45,224 nucleotides of DNA from Streptomyces sp. Ru71 (GTDB taxonomy: Bacteria; Actinomycetota; Actinomycetes; Streptomycetales; Streptomycetaceae): contig NZ_PQSS01000060.1 of NCBI RefSeq assembly GCF_002920535.1, positions 1 through 45,224 of the forward strand, written 5' to 3'. How positions within the stretch are numbered: the first letter of the stretch is position 1; each line of letters starts with the position of its first letter. The notes under the pieces are model-generated. The model was not told the DNA's origin. It worked only from the letters and a program-made list of their open reading frames with translations, and made no database searches. Shown piece by piece: positions 8,957 through 17,905 of this stretch. The translations under genes were made by a program, and so were the position numbers.

Positions 8957-10454
8957 GCCCTTGCACGCAGATCCGACGGTGGCGCCGCCGCCTGGACCGC
9001 CGCGGCGTACACGACCTCAGGGACCCAGCACCGCTGCGGGTTCGGCTTCCAGCGCGCAGCCCCTCGGCGCGTCCGTGCCTCGGGTAGTGGTGGACTACAA
9101 GGTGGCCCGCCATATCGCCACGCAAGTCGCCCGGCAGCGCGAGGAACTGCTGAAGGCCACGCCGGAGGTCGACCGCGCCACCGAGGAGCAGCACTGCCTG
9201 CACTGGATCAACGAGGCCGTCGCGCTGTGGGCCCATGCCCAGGGTGCGGAGCGCGGGGTGAGCACCACGCCGCAGGAAGAGAACGCTCTGCGCCGGGCGG
9301 TGTACGACCTGCTCTACCGAGCCGGCCGTCTGCAGCCGTACCTGGATGACGAGCGCGTCGAGGACATCTTCATCCAGGGTCCGGAGGAGGTGTGGCTCGA
9401 CTACGGCGATGGCGAGCGGACGATGGTCGGCCCTATCGCGGACTCCGAGGACGAGCTGCTGGAGCTTTTACGTGAGTTGGCGCGGGACTCGGGCCTGAGT
9501 GAGCGCACCATCTCCACCGCGAACCCGACCCTGGCGTTGTCGCTGAAGGACGGCTCGCGTCTGCAGGCCATCACGGGGCTTGGCCCGACGACGTATGCCG
9601 TCATCCGCCGCCACCGGGTGTCCCAGGCTGACCTTGACGACCTGGTGGGGCTGGGCACCATCGACCCGATCCTCAGGGACTTTTTGGGTGCGTGCGTGCG
9701 GGCCGAGAAGAACGTGATGATCGCGGGCAAGCAGAAGGCCGGCAAGACGACGCTGCTGCGGGCGATGCTCAAGGAGTTCGATCCCGAGTGCCGCTTCGCC
9801 ACGATCCAGACTGAGGACGAGTTGTTCGCCCATACCAACGGCTACCACCGCCAGGTGGTATCGCTGGTGGCGCGCGAGTCGAACGGGGAGAAGGACGCCG
9901 CTGGCCGCGGCGCAGGTGAGGTCACGCTGCTGGACCTGATGCATCCGGCGTTGCGGATGTCGCTGGAGCGGATCGTCGTCGGTGAGGTCCGCGGACCCGA
10001 GGTTGTGGCGATGATGCAGGCCCTGACGAACGGCGCCGGCGGCAACCTGTGCACCATTCACGCCCGGCGCCCGGACATCGTCTTTGACCGGATCGCCGAG
10101 TTGTATGCGCTGGCACAGGAGAATTTGTCCGAGCAGCTCGCCTACCGGCAGATCGCCAACGGGTTGGACTTCATCGTCTACGTCTCTATGACCGACGAGA
10201 CCCAGATCGGCGGCCGGCGCCACCGCTACGTCTCGCACGTCCTGGAGGTCACCGGCATCGGCGAGTCCGGCCGGCCGGCCACCAACGCCGTCTTCGCCCC
10301 AGGCCTGGACTTCGGGGAGGTGCGGGCGGTGCCGCAGATGGACCCGGCCTGTATCGACGACCTGCGCCGTGTCGGCTTCGACTCCTGCCTGCTGCAGCAC
10401 CGCCAGGGGCTGTGGAAGGAGCCACTGCCGCTGCTCGTGGGGGTGAGCCGATGA
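8943..10454 (+). CDS. cpaF: CpaF/TadA-type secretion ATPase
   Basis: This 503-residue type II/IV secretion ATPase would power assembly of the Tad-like structure. A variable Pro-rich N-terminus (about 1-45) precedes a helical region and the N-terminal ATPase subdomain (LDDERVEDIFIQGPEEVWL, about 135-155). Walker A is GKQKAGKTT at residues 262-270. The Asp box lies around TIQTEDELF, Walker B around RIVVGEVRGPE (Gly347-Glu348) and the His box around NLCTIHARR (about 365-373). All key residues are present. Codon 176 (9468-9470) is TTA. It overlaps the CpaE-like gene upstream and TadB downstream (ATGA). Family length is usually 400-520 residues, so it is full length. Confidence 0.93.
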   Translation: MLRGRPLHADPTVAPPPGPPRRTRPQGPSTAAGSASSAQPLGASVPRVVVDYKVARHIATQVARQREELLKATPEVDRATEEQHCLHWINEAVALWAHAQGAERGVSTTPQEENALRRAVYDLLYRAGRLQPYLDDERVEDIFIQGPEEVWLDYGDGERTMVGPIADSEDELLELLRELARDSGLSERTISTANPTLALSLKDGSRLQAITGLGPTTYAVIRRHRVSQADLDDLVGLGTIDPILRDFLGACVRAEKNVMIAGKQKAGKTTLLRAMLKEFDPECRFATIQTEDELFAHTNGYHRQVVSLVARESNGEKDAAGRGAGEVTLLDLMHPALRMSLERIVVGEVRGPEVVAMMQALTNGAGGNLCTIHARRPDIVFDRIAELYALAQENLSEQLAYRQIANGLDFIVYVSMTDETQIGGRRHRYVSHVLEVTGIGESGRPATNAVFAPGLDFGEVRAVPQMDPACIDDLRRVGFDSCLLQHRQGLWKEPLPLLVGVSR

Positions 10455-11401
10455 CCCTGTTGCTGGCCCTGCTGAGCGGCATGACCGTCACGGCCGGCCT
10501 GATCGGCATGGTGATCGGAGTCGTCGGGACAACAGCGCCGCGCCGTGCCCGGCTGCGCCGGCGATGGCAAGCCCGTGGAGGCCAGGCGCCCAGCCAGGAG
10601 GTACGGCTACGCCGAGAGGCGCTGACGGCAGCGGCGGTCGTGGTGTTCCTGGGGGTGTGGCTGGCATCGGGGAACTTCGTGGGCGGCGCCCTGCTGGGGG
10701 CGGCCGTCGTCGGCGTGCCCTGGCTGATCACTCCCGCGCAGATCGCCGCCGAGCGCATCAATCAGCTGGAGGCGCTCAGCGAGTGGACGCAGCGGCTGGC
10801 CGGGCTTCTTAGGCTGGGCATGGGGCTGGAACAGGCGATGATCACCAGCCGTAAGAGTGCCCCGGACGCGCTCGCGGAGCAGATCGCCGCTCTGTCCGAG
10901 AGGCTCCGTCTGGGTTGGCGGCCCGAGGAGGCACTGCGCGTCTTCGCTGATGAACTGGACGACGTCACCGCCGACAAGGTCACCGCCGCGCTGATCCTTT
11001 CCGTCAACGACCGCGGGCCGGGCCTGGCGCAGGCGCTGGAGGACCTGGCGGGCACTGTGCGTGAGGAGTTGGCCAAGAAGCGCGGTATCGAGGCAGACCG
11101 TGCCAAGCCGCGTACCACGGTGCGGTGGATGACCATCATCACCCTTGGCGTGGTCGTGGCCGGGTTCTTCGTGCCGTCCTACACCAGGCCGTACTCCACC
11201 CTTCTCGGGCAGCTCGTGCTGGGCTTTTTGACCGCCGGGTTCGTCGCCACGCTCGCTCTGATGCGCCAGCTGGGCGTCTTTCGCCGCATCCCACGCTTCT
11301 TGATCGCCGACGCGCGCAGCACCGTCCGCCTGCCCGCTCCGGCGACCACCACGTCGGGCGAGGCGCCCCTCGAATACGAGGTGGAAGGAGCCGTGTCGTG
11401 A
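10451..11401 (+). CDS. tadB: TadB-like inner membrane platform protein
   Basis: This 316-residue integral membrane protein is of the type II secretion GspF family. It has hydrophobic segments near residues 3-27, 58-95, 228-250 and 258-278. The cytoplasmic helical domain lies between them (about 100-215), including SEWTQRLAGLLRLGMGLEQAM, SERLRLGWRPEEALRVFADEL and ILSVNDRGPGLAQALEDLA, a pattern typical of T2SSF domains. It would form the membrane platform engaged by the CpaF ATPase. Start and stop overlap the neighbours by four bases each, indicating translational coupling and a fixed ratio with TadC. Confidence 0.88.
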   Translation: MTLLLALLSGMTVTAGLIGMVIGVVGTTAPRRARLRRRWQARGGQAPSQEVRLRREALTAAAVVVFLGVWLASGNFVGGALLGAAVVGVPWLITPAQIAAERINQLEALSEWTQRLAGLLRLGMGLEQAMITSRKSAPDALAEQIAALSERLRLGWRPEEALRVFADELDDVTADKVTAALILSVNDRGPGLAQALEDLAGTVREELAKKRGIEADRAKPRTTVRWMTIITLGVVVAGFFVPSYTRPYSTLLGQLVLGFLTAGFVATLALMRQLGVFRRIPRFLIADARSTVRLPAPATTTSGEAPLEYEVEGAVS

Positions 11402-12282
11402 ACCTTCTTCCCGTTGTGCTCTCAGGGGGCACGGTCGGTGCCGGTGTCGCCCTGCTCGTGCGGGAGATGCTGCACGCGCAGCCTGCCCTGGCACCGGCGT
11501 TGCAGCGCACGGCGCCCGGCGGCTTGACCATGCCGGAGCCGGAGCTGAATCGCGAGGAGGTGTGGGGCCGGTGGCTGCTGGCCCGTCTGGAGCGCCTACC
11601 CGGGGTGCGCATGCCCACGACGAACCTCGCCCTGCTCGGCCAGGGGCCGGGCCAGTTCATGCTGAAGAAGGTCACGCTCGCCGCGCTCGGCCTGCTGTGC
11701 CCGGTGCTGGTGACCATCCCGTGGATCATCGCGGGGATCTCCCTGCCCTTCTACGTGCCCGCCGTGGTCGGGTTCGTGGTGGCGGGGCTGCTGTTCATCA
11801 CCCCGGACCTCGCGGTGCGTGACCAAGCAAAGCGGGCCCGGGAGGAGTTCGCCCACGCCCTGGTCGCCTACCTCGACCTGGTCGCCCTCAAGCGGGCTGC
11901 GGACGCCGGCCCCACCGAGGCCCTGGAGAAGGCAGCCGCGGTCGGCCGGGGCTGGCCGTTTCTGTACGTGCAGGGCGCCCTGCGCCGGGCCCGGCTGGAG
12001 AAGATCCCGCCCTATCAGGCCTTAAGCGAACTTGCCGCCCAGTACGAGCTTCCCGCGCTGGACGACGTCGCGGACATCATGCGCGGCTCAGCCACCGACG
12101 GCGCCGCCGTCTACAAGGCACTGCGGGCCCGCACCGCCGCCTTGAGCGCCGAACTGCTCGCCGACCAAGCGGCCGAGGCCAACTCCGCCAGCGAGAAGAT
12201 GACCGCGCCCGGCGCCCTGCTTGCCGTGCTGGTCATGCTGCTGATGGCCTTCCCCGCAGTGATCCGCATGCTCACCGTCTAG
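11398..12282 (+). CDS. tadC: TadC-like inner membrane platform protein
   Basis: This 294-residue GspF-family protein is the second platform subunit. A hydrophobic N-terminus (about 3-25) is followed by a long loop, paired membrane helices (about 88-140), the cytoplasmic helical domain (EEFAHALVAYLDLVALKRAADAG to AALSAELLADQAAEANSASEKM, about 155-270) and a last membrane helix (about 272-292). Its GTG start overlaps the tadB-like stop by four bases. Codon 209 (12022-12024) is TTA. TadB and TadC usually act as a heteromeric platform; their adjacency here fits that. A 44-base gap with AAGGGGA leads into the pilin-like gene. Confidence 0.87.
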   Translation: MNLLPVVLSGGTVGAGVALLVREMLHAQPALAPALQRTAPGGLTMPEPELNREEVWGRWLLARLERLPGVRMPTTNLALLGQGPGQFMLKKVTLAALGLLCPVLVTIPWIIAGISLPFYVPAVVGFVVAGLLFITPDLAVRDQAKRAREEFAHALVAYLDLVALKRAADAGPTEALEKAAAVGRGWPFLYVQGALRRARLEKIPPYQALSELAAQYELPALDDVADIMRGSATDGAAVYKALRARTAALSAELLADQAAEANSASEKMTAPGALLAVLVMLLMAFPAVIRMLTV

Positions 12283-12326
12283 AAGACCGAACGACGCTCA
12301 TCACCACATTCGGAAGGGGACCACTC

Positions 12327-12542
12327 GTGAAGCACACCGCTCTTCGCTCCTACCGGGCCGTGCGCTGGCTGACCTCGCGGCTTGAGGCAGCTGAGGCAAG
12401 CATGCGGCGCCGCCCGGACGGCGGCGACATCAGCATCACCACCGTCATCATCTGGGTCGCCGCAGTCACCGGCGCGCTGGTCATCGCCGGCACCATCGCC
12501 GCCGTAATCGCCAAGTACAACGGGAACCTGAGCGGCATCTGA
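12327..12542 (+). CDS. Small Flp-pilin-like protein
   Basis: This 71-residue protein has a basic, amphipathic N-terminal part and one long hydrophobic helix (about residues 37-63, TTVIIWVAAVTGALVIAGTIA). The boundary RRPDGGDISITT, just ahead of the helix, resembles the class III prepilin cleavage site of Flp pilins (Gly followed by a hydrophobic helix), but the usual Glu/Tyr pair is missing. Its place directly after tadC and before TadE genes is where a pilin subunit would be expected. The GTG start is supported by AAGGGGA six bases upstream. It could instead be a non-pilin membrane peptide. Confidence 0.68.
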   Translation: MKHTALRSYRAVRWLTSRLEAAEASMRRRPDGGDISITTVIIWVAAVTGALVIAGTIAAVIAKYNGNLSGI

Positions 12543-12967
12543 TGTTCGAGCACGCCCGACTTCAAGCCTGGTGGCGCGGGCGAAGATGGGCGGACGATCG
12601 CGGGGACGCATCCATCCAGATGGCGATCGTCTACCCGTTCGTGCTGCTCGCGACGATCGCCGTCATCCAGGCCTCCCTGTGGTACTACGCCCGTCAGATC
12701 GCCCTGACCGCGGCCCGGGAGGGTGTCAGTGCAGCGCGCGCCTACCAGGCGAGCCCAGCCGACGGCGCGGCCCGGGCCCGTGAGGTCCTGGGCCGCACAG
12801 CGGGTGACAGCCTGCGCTTCGCGAGCGTCAGTACCGGCAGTGACGGTGAGCGGGTGCGCATCCAGGTGTCCGGCACCGCACAGTCGATGATCCCCGGCGT
12901 CCCGGGTTTGTCGATCACGCAGTCGGCGTCTGCGCCCGTTGAGCGGTGGACGGTGCCAGGAGAGTGA
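12542..12967 (+). CDS. TadE-like pseudopilin
   Basis: This 141-residue protein shows the TadE pattern: a charged N-terminus (RRWADDRGDASIQM), then a hydrophobic helix (about 26-48, MAIVYPFVLLATIAVIQASLWYYA) beginning at the predicted processing region. The helix continues as an amphipathic segment QIALTAAREGVSAARAYQASPADG, and a strand-rich C-terminal domain follows (RIQVSGTAQSMIPG). TadE/TadF pseudopilins share an RG-x-A-S/A-x-E site; here RGDASIQM replaces Glu by Gln. It starts at an ATG overlapping the pilin-like stop and ends overlapping the next GTG, so it is co-translated with both. Confidence 0.82.
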   Translation: MFEHARLQAWWRGRRWADDRGDASIQMAIVYPFVLLATIAVIQASLWYYARQIALTAAREGVSAARAYQASPADGAARAREVLGRTAGDSLRFASVSTGSDGERVRIQVSGTAQSMIPGVPGLSITQSASAPVERWTVPGE

Positions 12968-13425
12968 GCACCCTGTCGACAAACGCGTCACGGCACAGGC
13001 GGATGAGGGGCGATACGGGCAGTGTCGCCATCGAGGCCGCCATCATCCTGCCGCCGTTGATCATGTTCGTGTGTCTGGCCATCGCCGGCGGCCGCATCGT
13101 CACCTCCGGCGCGAAGATCGACACCGCAGCACAAGACGCGGCCCGCGAGGCATCCATCCACCGCACCGCGGCGTCCGCACAGGCTGCCGCACAGTCCGCG
13201 GCCGCAGAATCCCTGGACGATCAGGGCATCACCTGCGCGTCAACCACGGTCAATATCAACACTGGCGGCCTGAGCGTGCCGGTCGGCCAGGTCGGCACCG
13301 TCACAGTAACCGTCTCATGCACCGTCAACCTGTCCGACCTCCTGCTACCCGGTGTGCCCGGCACCCGCACACTCACGTCGACCGCAACGTCCGTCGTGGA
13401 CGCCTACCGTCAGCGGGGAGCGTGA
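12964..13425 (+). CDS. Second TadE/TadG-like pseudopilin
   Basis: This 153-residue protein has the sequence RGDTGSVAIEAAIILPPLIMF (about residues 15-35). That is a good match to the TadE/TadG processing motif with a conserved Glu in the first turn of the helix. The helix is followed by alanine-rich amphipathic sequence (AAQDAAREASIHRTAASAQAAAQSAAAES) and a strand-rich Thr/Val domain with two cysteines (about residues 95 and 119) that could form a disulfide outside the membrane. The overlaps at both ends are four bases or less. It is presumably a minor subunit of the same fibre or channel. Confidence 0.82.
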   Translation: MSTLSTNASRHRRMRGDTGSVAIEAAIILPPLIMFVCLAIAGGRIVTSGAKIDTAAQDAAREASIHRTAASAQAAAQSAAAESLDDQGITCASTTVNINTGGLSVPVGQVGTVTVTVSCTVNLSDLLLPGVPGTRTLTSTATSVVDAYRQRGA

Positions 13426-13868
13426 TGAGAGTCCAACACGACACAGAACGCCCCCGTTTCGACGACCGAGGCGGTGTCACCGTGTTCGTCGCGGTGTGCG
13501 TGGTTGCGTTGATCGGCATCATCGGCGTGGCCGTCGACGGCGGCGGAAAGATGCGCGCTACCGAACGGGCCGATTACATCGCTGGTGAAGCGGCCCGGGC
13601 GGGCGGGCAGGCCATCGACCCGGTCAAAGCCATCTCTGGTGAAGCTGTCGTCGTCAACCCGCAAGACGCCGTCGCGGCTGCGCAGGCCTACCTGCGCACC
13701 GCCGGCGCCAGGGGCACGGTAAGCGTGGCCGGCGACGGAAAGACCCTCACGGTCAACGTGTCCGGCGCCTACGACACGAAGTTCCTGTCCGTGGTCGGGA
13801 TCGGCTCCATGCCGGTCACGGGACACGGCACCGCAACGCTCCTGACCGGCGTCACCAACCCCGACTAA
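13425..13868 (+). CDS. TadG-like envelope protein (short)
   Basis: This 147-residue protein begins with FDDRGGVTVFVAVCVVALIGIIGVAVDGGGKM (broken here as residues 12-43: RGG, hydrophobic helix, then DGGGKM), the typical TadG-type N-terminus in which a helix is followed by an Asp-Gly-Gly turn. It continues with an Ala-rich helix (RADYIAGEAARAGGQAI) and a strand-rich end. Classical TadG proteins are much longer and carry a VWA domain; this one is short, as is usual in actinobacteria. ATG 13425 overlaps the previous stop; GTG 13422 is an alternative three bases earlier. Confidence 0.77.
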   Translation: MRVQHDTERPRFDDRGGVTVFVAVCVVALIGIIGVAVDGGGKMRATERADYIAGEAARAGGQAIDPVKAISGEAVVVNPQDAVAAAQAYLRTAGARGTVSVAGDGKTLTVNVSGAYDTKFLSVVGIGSMPVTGHGTATLLTGVTNPD

Positions 13869-13880
13869 GGAAACCCCCGC

Positions 13881-16800
13881 ATGCGCACCCCGCACGCCTC
13901 CGCCCCGGCAAGCCGCACCTTGGGCAGGATGTTCAAGGCCGTCGTGAGCCTGCTCGTCTTGGCCGGCGCACTTGCCGGGCTGCCGCTGCTGCTCGGGTGG
14001 GTGACCCCGGTCATCTGGGCGGCCAGCCACGACGATCTGGCGCACCTCCTCGACCGGCAGGACACCGGAGCGGCGTTCCTGATGCTGCTGGTCGTCGTCG
14101 GCTGGGCCGGATGGGCCCAGTTCGCCTTCTGCGCCGTGCGTGAACTCCTCGCCCAGCTACGCGGCCGCACCTGGCTCGCGCCCCGCGGCTTCGGCGCTCC
14201 GCAGCGTGCGGCGGCCGCGCTGGTCGGCAGCATCCTGGTACTACTTCCCGCCAGTTCCGCTCTGGCCTCGGAGGCGCAGGCCGCTCCATCCGCCACAGCC
14301 GCCCGCATGCCCGGTCAGACCCATGCCTCAAGAGCCGAGCACTCATCGGTGTCCGCAGCGGGCGTATCAGCGGCCCGCACCTACACCGTGAGCCAGGCAC
14401 GGCCGGCGGAGAGTCTGTGGAGCATCGCTGAGGCCGAGTTGGGGGACGGTGAGCGGTGGCGGGAGATCGCCGATCTGAACGAGGGCCGAACCATGATCGA
14501 CGGCACGGTTTTCCGCGCGAACAGCTTTCTGCAGCCCGGCTGGAAGCTGCAGATGCCCGACAGGGCCGCAGCCGTCGCAGGCATCCGTACGCAGCTGAGT
14601 GACAGCGCACCCGCTGCCCACGAGAAGACAGGGCAGGTCGTCACGGTCAGCGCGGGTGACTACCTGTCGAAGATCGCTGAGAAGGAACTGGGCGACGGCG
14701 ACGACTGGCCACAGTTGTTCGAAGCCAGCAAAGGCAAGCCGCAGCCGCACGGCCTGCCCGAGATCACCGACCCCGACGTCATCTATGCGGGACAGCAGAT
14801 CACGGTGCCCGAGCCCCGGCCCCATCAACCGGACCACGGCCCCGGGCAGGGAGAGGAGTCGGGCGCTCACGAGGCCACTCCTCCAACCACCCAGAATCCC
14901 GACAGCACGCAAAAACCGGACGACGGCGACGACGCGCCAGCACCCGCCCCCAGCCAGACCACAACGCCGGCATCCGAATCACCGCCACCCAGCGCACCGG
15001 CCAGTTACCCTGCCGAGCAGCCGGGGCAGGAGGAGTCGTCTCCGCCCGCCTCAGCGTCGCCGGAGCCTGAGCCCAGCGCCAGCGCCTCGGCTCCTGCCGC
15101 CTCTCCGTCAGCGTCAGCGTCGTCATCGGAAGCATCCGGCTCTCCTGCCGGCCCGGTGACGGCTCCGGTCAGCAGCAGTCCGCTGAACCTGCGCATCGTG
15201 CTTGGCGCCGGCGCGCTGCTGGCGGCCGCCGTCACTGGCGCTCTCGCCCTGCGCAGGACGCTGCAGCGCCGCCGCCGCAAGCCCGGCGAGACGATTGCCA
15301 TCGCGTCGGAAATCTCTGCAGCAGAGGCCCAGCTGGCGGCGGCTGCCGAACCGGCAGGCGCTGCCCGCCTGGACGTGGCCCTGCGGACGCTGGCCCACCA
15401 CTTGGCCCAGCAGCAGGAGGACCCCGTTCTGCCGCCCCTGCGGGCCGCCCGGATCGGCGCCCGAGCAGTACACGTGCTGCCCGAGGAACTCGCCCAGGAA
15501 CCGGTGGCACCCTTCACTACCGGACAGGGCGGCTGGTGGATCCTGCCCGCCGACGCCGTCCTTCTGGACGACGAGGCCGCCCGCGAGGTGCCGCCGCCGT
15601 ATCCGGGACTGGCCACGATCGGCAGCACCACGGCCGGCGACCTGCTGCTGCTCAACCTCACAGCCCTCCCCGCCCTGCTGCTGGACGGCAACCCGGTCCA
15701 CATCACCGAGGTATGCACCTCGCTGGCGCTCGAACTCGCAATGAGTCCATGGGCCGCCGACGTCCAGATCGTCACCGTGGGATTCGGCGAGGACCTTCCC
15801 CAGCTGCTGCCCACCGCGCGCATCGCCCACATGCGGCAGCCCGCGCACGCGCTGCGTGATCTGAGCGAACGCCTGCTGGAAGCCCACCAGATGCCCGAAA
15901 CCCAGCATCAGCCGTATCTGCTGCTGTGCGCGTCCTCGCTGGACGAGAACACCGCCTGGCAGTTCGCCGACGTCATCGACCGGGCAGGGGCGATGCCCGT
16001 CACGCTGATCGCCCCGGCCAGTACGGCGGCCGCCCGCTTCCCCGAGGCGGAGATCCTCAACGCCTCACTCAGCGAGCCGCAGACCCTCGACTACGTGGGC
16101 ACCGACATCACCGTGCAGCGTCTTGCACACTCCGCCTACCTGCAGATCACCACCGCCCTGAAGGTGTCCGGGCAGCCGCCCCACCCGGCCGAGGGGCCCT
16201 GGCAGGACGTTCCGCAGGAGCTTGAGGGCGTGCAGCAGCATCAGCAGGCATCGCCTGAGGAATCCGTCTTCCCCGACCGCGCGATGCCGGCGCCAGCCGC
16301 GGCAGCGGATGTGAGCGGCGAGATTTTCCCAGCCCTGCTCGCCGCCACCACCGATCCGTCCGCACTCCGTCTTCTCTCCCCCGCCACGTCGTCAGTGGAG
16401 GCCGACCATGAAGCCGGCCCGGACACCGAGCCAGCGGTGCCTTCGGCCCCAAATCCCCGGGCCTGCGCGGATTGTGCCGACACGGCACACTCCGCGCAGG
16501 CCGACGTCCCAGCAACCACCGCCGAGGAGCCGACGGCGCCAGAGACGGAAGGGTGCGAGGCACACGACCTGCATGCCCCGGAGATCCGGGTCCTGGGACC
16601 AGTCGAGGTGACCGGCGTGGAAAACACCGGACACGGCCCGCGGATGGCGCAGCTGGCCGCCTTGCTGTATTTCCGTCCAGGACGCAGCGCGGACGTGCTA
16701 TGTGCCGACATGGACCCGGTCAGCCCGTGGTCGACGAGCACCCTCAACGCGCGCATGCAGGGCCTGCGCAGCTCCCTGGGCAGCGACGCGTCCGGCAACC

Positions 16801-17321
16801 CGTACGTGCCACGCCGCAAGACGGGCGATGATCCATACCGGCTCGCACCCGGCGTGCGATGTGACTGGACCCGCTTCCTCCAACTCGTCGAACACGCACT
16901 GCCCCTTGGGCCGGCGGGCCTGCCCGACCTGGAGAAGGCACTGAGTCTGGTACGGGGCAAGCCGTTCGGCGGCCGGCCGCTGCCATGGGCCGAGCCCAAA
17001 GCGCAGGAAATGATCACACGGATCATCGACGTCGCACACACCGTTGCCACCTACCGCATCCCCGCCGGCACCCACCACGACCTGAACGCCGCCCGGCAGG
17101 CCGTCTCGACCGGCCTCGACGTCGATGAGACCGCAGAGCTCTTGTATCGGGACTGGTTGAAGATCGAACATACAGCCGGGAACCGCTCGGGCCTGCACAC
17201 CGCGATCGCCCGCGTGCAGCAGGTCAACCGGTCGCTGGACTGCTCACTGGAGATGGAGACCACTCAGCTCATCAACGAGCTCCTCAACGGCTCGGGCACG
17301 GCGGTGCGCAAGGCCCTGTAG
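13881..17321 (+). CDS. LysM-TM-BTAD fusion protein at the end of the Tad-like operon
   Basis: This 1146-residue membrane protein joins wall-binding and regulator-like modules. Hydrophobic segments lie near residues 17-37, 55-75 and 108-132. Two LysM-like domains follow (about 167-228, RTYTVSQARPAESLWSIAEAE region; and about 252-312, VVTVSAGDYLSKIAEKE region). Then come a Pro/Ser/Ala-rich linker to about 430, a further membrane helix (about 436-456) with a basic stop sequence RRTLQRRRRK, and a cytoplasmic alpha/beta region (about 470-770). The C-terminus (about 900-1140) is a winged-helix plus BTAD-like unit (EIRVLGPVEV, LAALLYFRPGRS, YRDWLKIEH) of the SARP type. It starts 12 bases after the TadG-like gene behind AAGGAAA. 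A role linking wall attachment to signalling or assembly is inference. Confidence 0.82.
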   Translation: MRTPHASAPASRTLGRMFKAVVSLLVLAGALAGLPLLLGWVTPVIWAASHDDLAHLLDRQDTGAAFLMLLVVVGWAGWAQFAFCAVRELLAQLRGRTWLAPRGFGAPQRAAAALVGSILVLLPASSALASEAQAAPSATAARMPGQTHASRAEHSSVSAAGVSAARTYTVSQARPAESLWSIAEAELGDGERWREIADLNEGRTMIDGTVFRANSFLQPGWKLQMPDRAAAVAGIRTQLSDSAPAAHEKTGQVVTVSAGDYLSKIAEKELGDGDDWPQLFEASKGKPQPHGLPEITDPDVIYAGQQITVPEPRPHQPDHGPGQGEESGAHEATPPTTQNPDSTQKPDDGDDAPAPAPSQTTTPASESPPPSAPASYPAEQPGQEESSPPASASPEPEPSASASAPAASPSASASSSEASGSPAGPVTAPVSSSPLNLRIVLGAGALLAAAVTGALALRRTLQRRRRKPGETIAIASEISAAEAQLAAAAEPAGAARLDVALRTLAHHLAQQQEDPVLPPLRAARIGARAVHVLPEELAQEPVAPFTTGQGGWWILPADAVLLDDEAAREVPPPYPGLATIGSTTAGDLLLLNLTALPALLLDGNPVHITEVCTSLALELAMSPWAADVQIVTVGFGEDLPQLLPTARIAHMRQPAHALRDLSERLLEAHQMPETQHQPYLLLCASSLDENTAWQFADVIDRAGAMPVTLIAPASTAAARFPEAEILNASLSEPQTLDYVGTDITVQRLAHSAYLQITTALKVSGQPPHPAEGPWQDVPQELEGVQQHQQASPEESVFPDRAMPAPAAAADVSGEIFPALLAATTDPSALRLLSPATSSVEADHEAGPDTEPAVPSAPNPRACADCADTAHSAQADVPATTAEEPTAPETEGCEAHDLHAPEIRVLGPVEVTGVENTGHGPRMAQLAALLYFRPGRSADVLCADMDPVSPWSTSTLNARMQGLRSSLGSDASGNPYVPRRKTGDDPYRLAPGVRCDWTRFLQLVEHALPLGPAGLPDLEKALSLVRGKPFGGRPLPWAEPKAQEMITRIIDVAHTVATYRIPAGTHHDLNAARQAVSTGLDVDETAELLYRDWLKIEHTAGNRSGLHTAIARVQQVNRSLDCSLEMETTQLINELLNGSGTAVRKAL

Positions 17322-17351
17322 GCGTGGATGCACGGGACGACGCGGTGCGCA

Positions 17352-17792
17352 CTACTGGCTGGGGACGACATCCCGAGCCGCGTAGGCGAGCAGTTCGCTC
17401 AGGGCTGCCTCGTTGGAAGCGGGCGGCCGGAGGCGCCATTCCGCGAGAGTTTCGCGTACGGTCTGCGCAACCGCGTGCGCCTGCTGGGCCAGGTCGTCGT
17501 CCAGGGCAGCCACTCCCCCGTCTTCGGCACGTCCGGTGACGACGACCGGCCCGTGCATCGGGTACAGGACGATGCCTCGCCAGGCACTCGCCAGGGCCCA
17601 CGCGGCGATGTTCTGCGCGAGCCCGATCGCGTGTCCATCGCCGTGCATGTGCAGCAGCGCCTGCCGATGGTAAACGCCTAGATCAACAGCGCCGCTGGAT
17701 CCGATGTGTTCCCGGATCGCGGAAGGCGCACCGGGCTCCGGCAAGTCGAGTTCGCTGATAGCGGTGTCCGGGGCGATACATAGGGCACGCAT
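17352..17792 (-). CDS. DUF3846-like protein
   Basis: This 146-residue protein begins MRALCIAPDTAISELDLP and contains the segments QNIAAWALASAWRG, LYPMHGPVVVTGRAEDGGVAALDDDL and VRETLAEWRL. This pattern (short N-terminal strand, central promoter-like GPVVVTG followed by a run of acidic residues) is typical of DUF3846 proteins found on actinomycete plasmids and phages. I chose the start because AGGAGG lies seven bases upstream of it; the longer in-frame extension has no plausible start signal. It converges on the LysM-BTAD gene with only 30 bases between stops. Function is unknown. Confidence 0.72.
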   Translation of the reverse strand: MRALCIAPDTAISELDLPEPGAPSAIREHIGSSGAVDLGVYHRQALLHMHGDGHAIGLAQNIAAWALASAWRGIVLYPMHGPVVVTGRAEDGGVAALDDDLAQQAHAVAQTVRETLAEWRLRPPASNEAALSELLAYAARDVVPSQ

Positions 17793-17905
17793 GAGACCTC
17801 CTGTCTCGCGGTTCGGAAGCGCAGTGCGCACATCGCGGTGCGGCTGGCTGCGCAATGAACAGCCCGGCTGCCCAACGCTGATGCGGTCGAGCCGGGCGCG
17901 GCTTC

